Shown here: piece by piece, positions 62,101 to 64,000 of the stretch
Position numbering within the stretch: position 1 is the stretch's first letter
Layout of the letters: each line of letters begins with the position of its first letter
From: Synaphobranchus kaupii
Taxonomy: Eukaryota > Chordata > Actinopteri > Anguilliformes > Synaphobranchidae
Reading direction: 5' to 3'
Length of the DNA stretch: 64,000 nt
Assembly: GCA_029718625.1 (NCBI GenBank)
Contig: CM056395.1
Location: 26,468,160-26,532,159, forward strand
The notes under the pieces: generated by a model
The model's input: only the letters and a program-made list of their open reading frames with translations
What the model was told of the DNA's origin: nothing
Databases searched by the model: none
Translations under genes and position numbers: made by a program

Positions 62101-62838
62101 TTGTTGTTCGAGCAACTGTTGTGGTTTGAGATTCACTTGTAGTTGGAATATTGGTAGTGGTTGGAGCTACTGTTGTAGTTTGAGCAATAGTTGTGGTTGG
62201 AGCTACAGTTGTAGAAGTTGGAATTATTGTGCTTTTTCCTATTGTTGTTTGAGCAACTGTTGTGGTGGGAGATTCACTTGTAATTGGAATATTGGTTGTG
62301 GTTGGAGCTGCTGTTGTAGTTTGAACAATAGTTGTAGTTGGAGCTACAGTAGTAGCAGTAATTGTTGTGGTTGGTCCTATTTTTGTTGTTTGAGCAACTG
62401 TTGTGGTTGGAGATTCACTTGTAGTTGGAATATTGGTTGTGGTTGGAGCTCCTGTTGTAGTTTGAGCAATAGCTGTTGTTGCAGCTACAGTTGTAGGAGG
62501 AATAATTGTTGTGGTTGGTCCTATTGTTGTTGTTTGAGCAACTGTTGTGGGAGATTTATTTGTACTTGGAATTTTGGTTGTGGTTGGAGCTGCTGTTGTA
62601 TTTCGAGCAATAGTTGTAGAAGGTGGAATTGTTGTGCTTGTTCCTATTGTTGTTGTTCGAGCAACTGTTGTGGTTTGAGATTCACTTGTAGTTGGAATAT
62701 TGGTTGTGGTTGGAGCTACTGTTGTAGTTTGAGCAATAGTTGTAAAAGTTGGATTTTTTGTGCTTGTTCCTATTGTTGTTGTTTGAGCAACTGTTGTGGT
62801 GGTGGTGGTGGTGGTCGGGGCTGCGGTGGGAGCCAGGC
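11015..62838 (-). CDS. Giant SEA-type transmembrane mucin gene, six exons, 5' end outside window
   Basis: Predicted product: a membrane-tethered, heavily O-glycosylated surface mucin. Exons in transcript order: 62838-15846, 15753-15596, 14764-14643, 13815-13668, 11420-11263 and 11107-11015. All five introns have GT...AG ends. Phases run 2, 1, 0, 1, 0 and agree at every junction. Coding length in the window is 47,672 nt, giving 15,889 complete residues, a split first codon and a TGA stop. Order of parts: a PTS domain (residues 1-15,664 of this part), a SEA-type module (about 15,665-15,806), a short Thr-rich stalk, one membrane span (about 15,837-15,859) and a 30-residue tail. The start codon, signal peptide and any upstream domain must lie past base 64000, because the giant exon opens with a splice acceptor. 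No VWF or CysD domain is seen, so this is not a gel-forming mucin. Orthology to a named mucin cannot be set from the sequence. Confidence 0.85.
11263..11420 (-). CDS. Mucin exon: Thr-rich stalk and transmembrane segment
   Basis: The acceptor is TACTTTCAG|GC (exon start 11420) and the donor is CTGTGT|GTAAGT (exon end 11263). It is 158 nt: two bases complete a Gly codon (RAS-G), then 52 codons, leaving in phase 0. A short stalk (LAPTAAPTTTTSSP) is followed by a hydrophobic run starting at Trp and ending Cys, 23 residues, with core WALAIIIPCGIAIILLPFW. One membrane span with type I orientation is inferred, because the SEA and PTS parts precede it and a basic cluster follows in the next exon. Its acceptor, upstream intron and first 35 or so bases are duplicated at the 5' end of the giant exon. 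Confidence 0.85.
11386..12559. repeat. Duplicated segment, copy 1 (intron and 5' end of transmembrane exon)
   Basis: From the ACC/GGT tract inside the transmembrane exon, across its splice acceptor and on through the upstream intron, this segment is near-identical to 62800-64000. Shared landmarks are the TTAATATAACGATGTAATAC stretch, AACGCCGCCTAATTACTGTT, a GTGGGCGGGGGTTGAGGATG stretch and the foldback element at 12384. The copies differ by substitutions and small indels. The right end of the similarity is not known because copy 2 runs off the window. Confidence 0.9.
12384..12559. mobile_element. Foldback MITE, about 176 bp, copy in the transmembrane-exon intron
   Basis: The two ends form long, nearly complete inverted arms of about 80 bp: the left arm starts GGGCCTGATTTGC and the right arm ends GTAAATCAGGCCC. 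The centre holds CCAATGATTGGT twice. No coding capacity is seen. A target-site duplication could not be identified with confidence, so the superfamily is unknown. Confidence 0.7.
12560..13667. other. Intron sequence, nothing further recognised
   Basis: This is the AT-rich remainder of the 2.25-kb intron between the last SEA exon and the transmembrane exon. It starts near a poly-A run (about 12611-12623). No coding frame, repeat unit or RNA gene could be supported. Confidence 0.5.
13668..13815 (-). CDS. Mucin exon: end of SEA-type module
   Basis: The acceptor is TTTCATCAG|CAT (exon start 13815) and the donor is AGCG|GTAGGT (exon end 13668). It is 148 nt, entered in phase 0 and left in phase 1. 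It encodes HESQAFMNSAILRSY, then IHANLEYVFQEGDIKQPSNF and LSAILRAS. The LEYVFQEGDIKQPSNFL part is the most recognisable SEA-associated stretch. A second AG with a better pyrimidine run lies at about 13771, but using it in phase 0 gives a stop within four codons, so 13815 is preferred. Confidence 0.8.
14325..14627 (-). repeat. tRNA-derived SINE-like repeat in a mucin intron
   Basis: On the minus strand a tRNA-like head shows an A-box-like TAGCATAATGG (14622-14612) and a B-box-like GGTTTGATTCC (14577-14567), about 35 bases apart. A body with GGCAAAGTACTTAGCC follows, and then a part with GTCACTCTGGACAAT. The order matches a very common teleost repeat. The inner part around 14370-14440 is diverged, and a second partial copy of the body (AGGATATTTACTGAAGGAAT) lies at its far end. 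It sits in the intron between the second and third SEA exons. Confidence 0.6.
14643..14764 (-). CDS. Mucin exon: middle of SEA-type module
   Basis: The acceptor is CCTCAG|AA (exon start 14764) and the donor is AATTTG|GTGAGC (exon end 14643). It is 122 nt: two bases complete a Lys codon, then 40 codons, leaving in phase 0. The product holds LSNNSFAMRLGYQINDMRM and then LRNETYKHIQDSINNL. The pattern of a strand, then LRNETY and an IQDSINNL helix, recurs in fish SEA-containing mucin-like proteins (from memory). Sequons NNS and NET are visible. At the place where self-cleaving SEA domains have GSVVV the sequence reads NSFAM, so the Gly is replaced. Confidence 0.85.
14803..15314. mobile_element. 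piggyBac-like non-autonomous element (MITE)
   Basis: The left end reads TTAACCCTCATATTATG and the right end reads AATACAAGGGTTAA, so TTAA target sites flank CCCT...AGGG termini, the pattern of piggyBac transposons. Subterminal GGTCAATTGGACC on the left and GAATTTGACCC on the right are also inversely related. It is 512 bp with no long frame. It lies inside the intron between the first and second SEA exons. Confidence 0.65.
15596..15753 (-). CDS. Mucin exon: first half of SEA-type module
   Basis: The acceptor is TTTCTGCAG|G (exon start 15753) and the donor is GAGA|GTAAGT (exon end 15596). It is 158 nt, entered in phase 2 and left in phase 1. It encodes 52 whole residues beginning IGTVLISVRFVFHTI and ending VQNITYE. 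A beta-strand-like start, a helix around SESEILTLANTLFDARL and a closing strand fit the SEA fold of tethered mucins. An N-glycosylation sequon (NIT) is present. The 92-bp intron upstream (15845-15754) joins it directly to the PTS exon. The join makes a Thr codon across the splice. Confidence 0.85.
15846..62838 (-). CDS. Giant PTS (mucin repeat) exon, 46,993 nt, single open frame
   Basis: The exon begins at a TACTTTCAG acceptor (the G at 62839) and ends at an AAC|GTACGT donor (exon end 15846). It holds about 15,663 codons without a stop. Its first Met in frame is at 60280, but the frame is open upstream to the acceptor, so that Met is internal. The product is almost wholly Thr, with Pro, Ser, Ala, Ile and Val, the composition expected for dense mucin-type O-glycosylation. 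Two main repeat zones occur: a 47-residue zone (62.8-28.2 kb) with motifs TTTVAQTTTIGP and TTTNIPTTSESP, and a 55-residue zone (28.2-16.9 kb) with TTTHRQATTTV and TNVPTTTESPATTESL. A degenerate part and a 16-residue array follow. No transposon insertion was seen anywhere in it. The repeats may vary in number between alleles, and assembly collapse or expansion is possible. Confidence 0.9.
16021..16310 (-). repeat. 16-residue (48-bp) tandem array at the C-terminal end of the PTS exon
   Basis: About six units of ESSTTAAPATTVTNVP-type sequence lie in tandem, with AAP and AVP alternating from unit to unit. This alternation suggests a 96-bp dimer as the last unit of duplication. The array is followed by a non-repetitive Ser/Thr/Ala stretch before the exon end. 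Confidence 0.85.
16311..16870 (-). repeat. Degenerate PTS segment between the 16-residue and 55-residue arrays
   Basis: Thr/Pro-rich coding sequence with motifs from both large zones (TTTNIPTTSESP as well as TTNRPTTTTISPTTTVAQ), but with units diverged and of unequal length. It looks like an old, no longer homogenised edge of the array. Confidence 0.7.
16871..28210 (-). repeat. PTS zone 2: 55-residue (165-bp) mucin repeats
   Basis: The typical unit runs through TTTHRQATTTVSPTTT, AAAITTIPPTTSAAPTQ and TNVPTTTESPATTESL. Length over period gives roughly 69 units; many units lack or swap one part, for example the AAAKTTTLAPTTTILP variant in place of SAETTTVAAITTIAP. This zone has His/Arg/Gln at fixed places (THRQ, THRPR, THHPR), which the other zone lacks. 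It includes a contiguous 1,431-bp tandem duplication (22151-23581 and 23582-25020). Confidence 0.9.
32760..38500 (-). repeat. Repeated blocks of 1.56 and 2.52 kb inside the PTS exon
   Basis: Matching unit orders start near 33025, 34588 and 37105 (steps of 1,563 and 2,517 bases). Each holds the FP module, the GGTCTCGTTGATGTTGC variant and the GGAAAATAAGCTGTGG variant on the plus strand. Some copies also carry an inserted group of TTTACTTGTTGGAATATTGG units. Confidence 0.7.
42360..47230 (-). repeat. Triplicated block of about 1.77-1.79 kb inside the PTS exon
   Basis: The same order of unit variants begins near 42419, 44204 and 45971 (steps of 1,785 and 1,767 bases, or 595 and 589 codons). Marker variants include GTTGTATAAGTTGG, TTGTCATTTGAGC and GTCAAAGGTGGAATTG on the plus strand. 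The third copy diverges from the others toward its end. Confidence 0.75.
48400..60300 (-). repeat. Large duplication of about 5-7 kb inside the PTS exon, with an inner 1.3-kb tandem copy
   Basis: Segments near 48,640 and 55,778 match at an offset of 7,137. Segments near 51,347, 52,469 and 57,191, 58,313 match at 5,844. Segments near 55,127 and 60,267 match at about 5,140. The change from 7,137 to 5,844 is explained by an extra 1,293-bp tandem copy (50054 and 51347) present only in the lower-coordinate half. Both offsets and the extra unit are multiples of three. Confidence 0.75.
62792..62815. repeat. GGT trinucleotide tract at the junction of duplicated exon start and PTS repeats
   Basis: A run of GGT triplets on the plus strand (ACC, Thr, on the coding strand) marks where similarity to the transmembrane exon ends and mucin repeats begin. 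The transmembrane exon has a shorter GGT run at 11385-11397. It is a plausible site of the recombination that made the chimeric exon. Confidence 0.7.
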
Positions 62839-64000
62839 CTGAAAGTACAAAAGCAGTAAGTTACAAACTAATCGAGCAGGGACTTCATCCAGCAAAAAGG
62901 AGACTCTGGAGAGATGGCCAAAGCCGGCTATCCTTCGTATCTAATTAATATAACGATGTAATACTATGTTGTATTTATGAAAGTAAATGATATTTGTTTA
63001 CAAACAACGTCATGAAAAAGTAATTTACTTTACAAGGGCACTAGCTAGCTACGATAGACGAGATCTGGCTAGTTACGATAGACGAGATCTTGTTACTTAT
63101 TCCACACACGATTCCGTCTTTATATGTTTTAAATAAATGTTCAGAATAGCTACATACTGAACAAGGAAAAACACTACAAGATGGTGCTCGAGAGCAGCAA
63201 AGTAAATTCGATAGCTACCGCTACAGTAACCATGTTCCTATGAGGTGCACTTAGTGTAAATATGGTTATAACGCCGCCTAATTACTGTTACCATCCATAT
63301 AGAACAATGTTGCTAAAAATGTTATTTTAATTTCATCTTCGCTTGACATTTTGCAAGAGTGTTTCTTGCACTCAATGGCGGCGAGTGGGCGGGGGTTGAG
63401 GATGGAGGAGGACGTTTCTTTGACTTGAAACAAAGGACCACAGCAAGGCGAAAAATCCTGCATAATGCACCATTTAAATAAGTATAAGTAAAATAAGTAT
63501 ATTGTGGCACGGCGCTGGGGAAGGTTGCTGTACCACGTGGTGAACAGACAGGAGAGCAACAGAAAAAGGGTTAAATAATATTATTTATTGTTGCTTGTCG
63601 GCACCAAACAGAAAAACTCAACAAAATGGGAAATCAAGGGAAAAAACACTCTTCTACTAGCCTGGGGAACCAGGCCCTTTTTTAAGGAGAACCAAACGAG
63701 GCTAACACAGAGCAGCTGCCTACCCTGCCTGGGTGTAGTGGCGCTGCCGTCCAGCAGGAAAACCTCAAAGGTTAAATGGTGCAGACTATGCCTGTTTCCT
63801 ACTTATATCACTGTAGTCCAGTATTGAAGTCAACCGGACTTGGGGCCTGATTTGCTAAGACTTTTAGCGGGGGCAAAAACGTTTAGCACACGCGAAACTA
63901 ATAACACAACCAATGATTGGTGCAAAACAAATACCATGACCAATGATTGGTCATGTTATTGGTTTTGCGTGTGCTAAAGGGTTTTGCACACGTTAAAGGT
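62800..64000. repeat. Duplicated segment, copy 2 (intron and 5' end of giant exon), continues past window
   Basis: This is the partner of 11386-12559. It carries the same splice acceptor, the same first exonic codons (LAPTAAPTTTT) and the same intron sequence. Private changes include a 22-bp tandem duplication around 63057-63091 (GATAGACGAGATCT twice) and an insertion with GGACCACAGCAAGG near 63435. The offset to copy 1 is 51,418 at the splice site and 51,459 at the foldback element. Confidence 0.9.
63843..64000. mobile_element. Foldback MITE, second copy, cut by the window end
   Basis: This is the same element as 12384-12559 at the same place within the duplicated intron. It is therefore a passenger of the segmental duplication and not an independent insertion. 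Confidence 0.7.

Larger units (their letters stand above)
28211..62800 (-). repeat. PTS zone 1: 47-residue (141-bp) mucin repeats
   Basis: The typical unit runs TTTVAQTTTIGP, TTTITPTTVAPTTT, IAQTTTAAPTTTNIP and TTSESP. Length over period gives about 245 units. One-residue variants are frequent (STTVAP for TTVAP; shortened TTIGP). A longer module with NAVATTSSSSTRTEAP and RTTSGAPTAAIEFP interrupts the series 22 times between about 30.2 and 57.7 kb. Larger blocks of 1.3-7 kb are duplicated within the zone, always by a multiple of three bases. Confidence 0.9.

Noticed and set aside
15846..62838. Gel-forming (secreted) mucin
   Set aside because: No VWF, CysD or cystine-knot sequence is seen, and the gene ends in a SEA module, membrane span and short tail.
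59426..62842. Long plus-strand Cys-rich frame of about 1,138 codons, and many similar ones from 28.4 to 62.8 kb
   Set aside because: They are the exact antisense of the mucin repeats, break wherever a repeat variant gives a stop, and have no splice or start context. The opposite frame is open over the entire exon and fits the downstream exons.

Overview
The window looks like a piece of a teleost fish genome. The support is a spliced, intron-containing gene, fish-type tRNA-derived SINE sequence, a Ty3/gypsy retrotransposon, piggyBac-like and PIF/Harbinger-like relics, and a long AT-rich satellite. The exact species cannot be read from it; a clupeiform-like fish is only a guess.

Layout. 1-1176: 3' end of a Ty3/gypsy element (integrase end of pol plus 3' LTR). 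1240-8745: a 185-bp satellite array of about 39 units with degenerate edges and a nine-unit higher-order block present twice. 8746-10900: gene-poor sequence with a SINE fragment, a broken Harbinger-like transposase piece and a 510-bp TTAA-flanked inverted-repeat element. 11015-62838, minus strand: one enormous transmembrane mucin gene. 62839-64000: its upstream intron, which is a second copy of the intron at 11421-12560.

The mucin gene dominates the window. Reading on the minus strand there are six exons: a giant Thr/Pro-rich exon (62838-15846, 46,993 nt, no stop), three exons that form a SEA-type module (15753-15596, 14764-14643, 13815-13668), a transmembrane exon (11420-11263) and a last exon with a 30-residue basic tail and the stop codon (11107-11015). 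Splice sites and intron phases agree at every junction, and the frame closes exactly (15,889 complete residues plus stop; one split codon at the open 5' end). The start codon and signal peptide lie beyond base 64000. The predicted product is a cell-surface, O-glycosylated tethered mucin with more than 15,600 residues of PTS repeats, a SEA module, one membrane span and a short Cys/basic tail.

The most interesting point besides exon size is the duplicated intron and splice acceptor. The acceptors of the giant exon (62838) and of the transmembrane exon (11420) sit in near-identical sequence of at least 1.15 kb, in the same phase, and share their first 35 or so exonic bases up to a GGT/ACC tract. 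This suggests the giant exon's 5' end was made by recombination between the transmembrane exon of one mucin copy and the PTS repeats of another. It predicts another SEA exon just outside the window near 65.1 kb, and it makes frame-preserving skipping of the whole giant exon possible.
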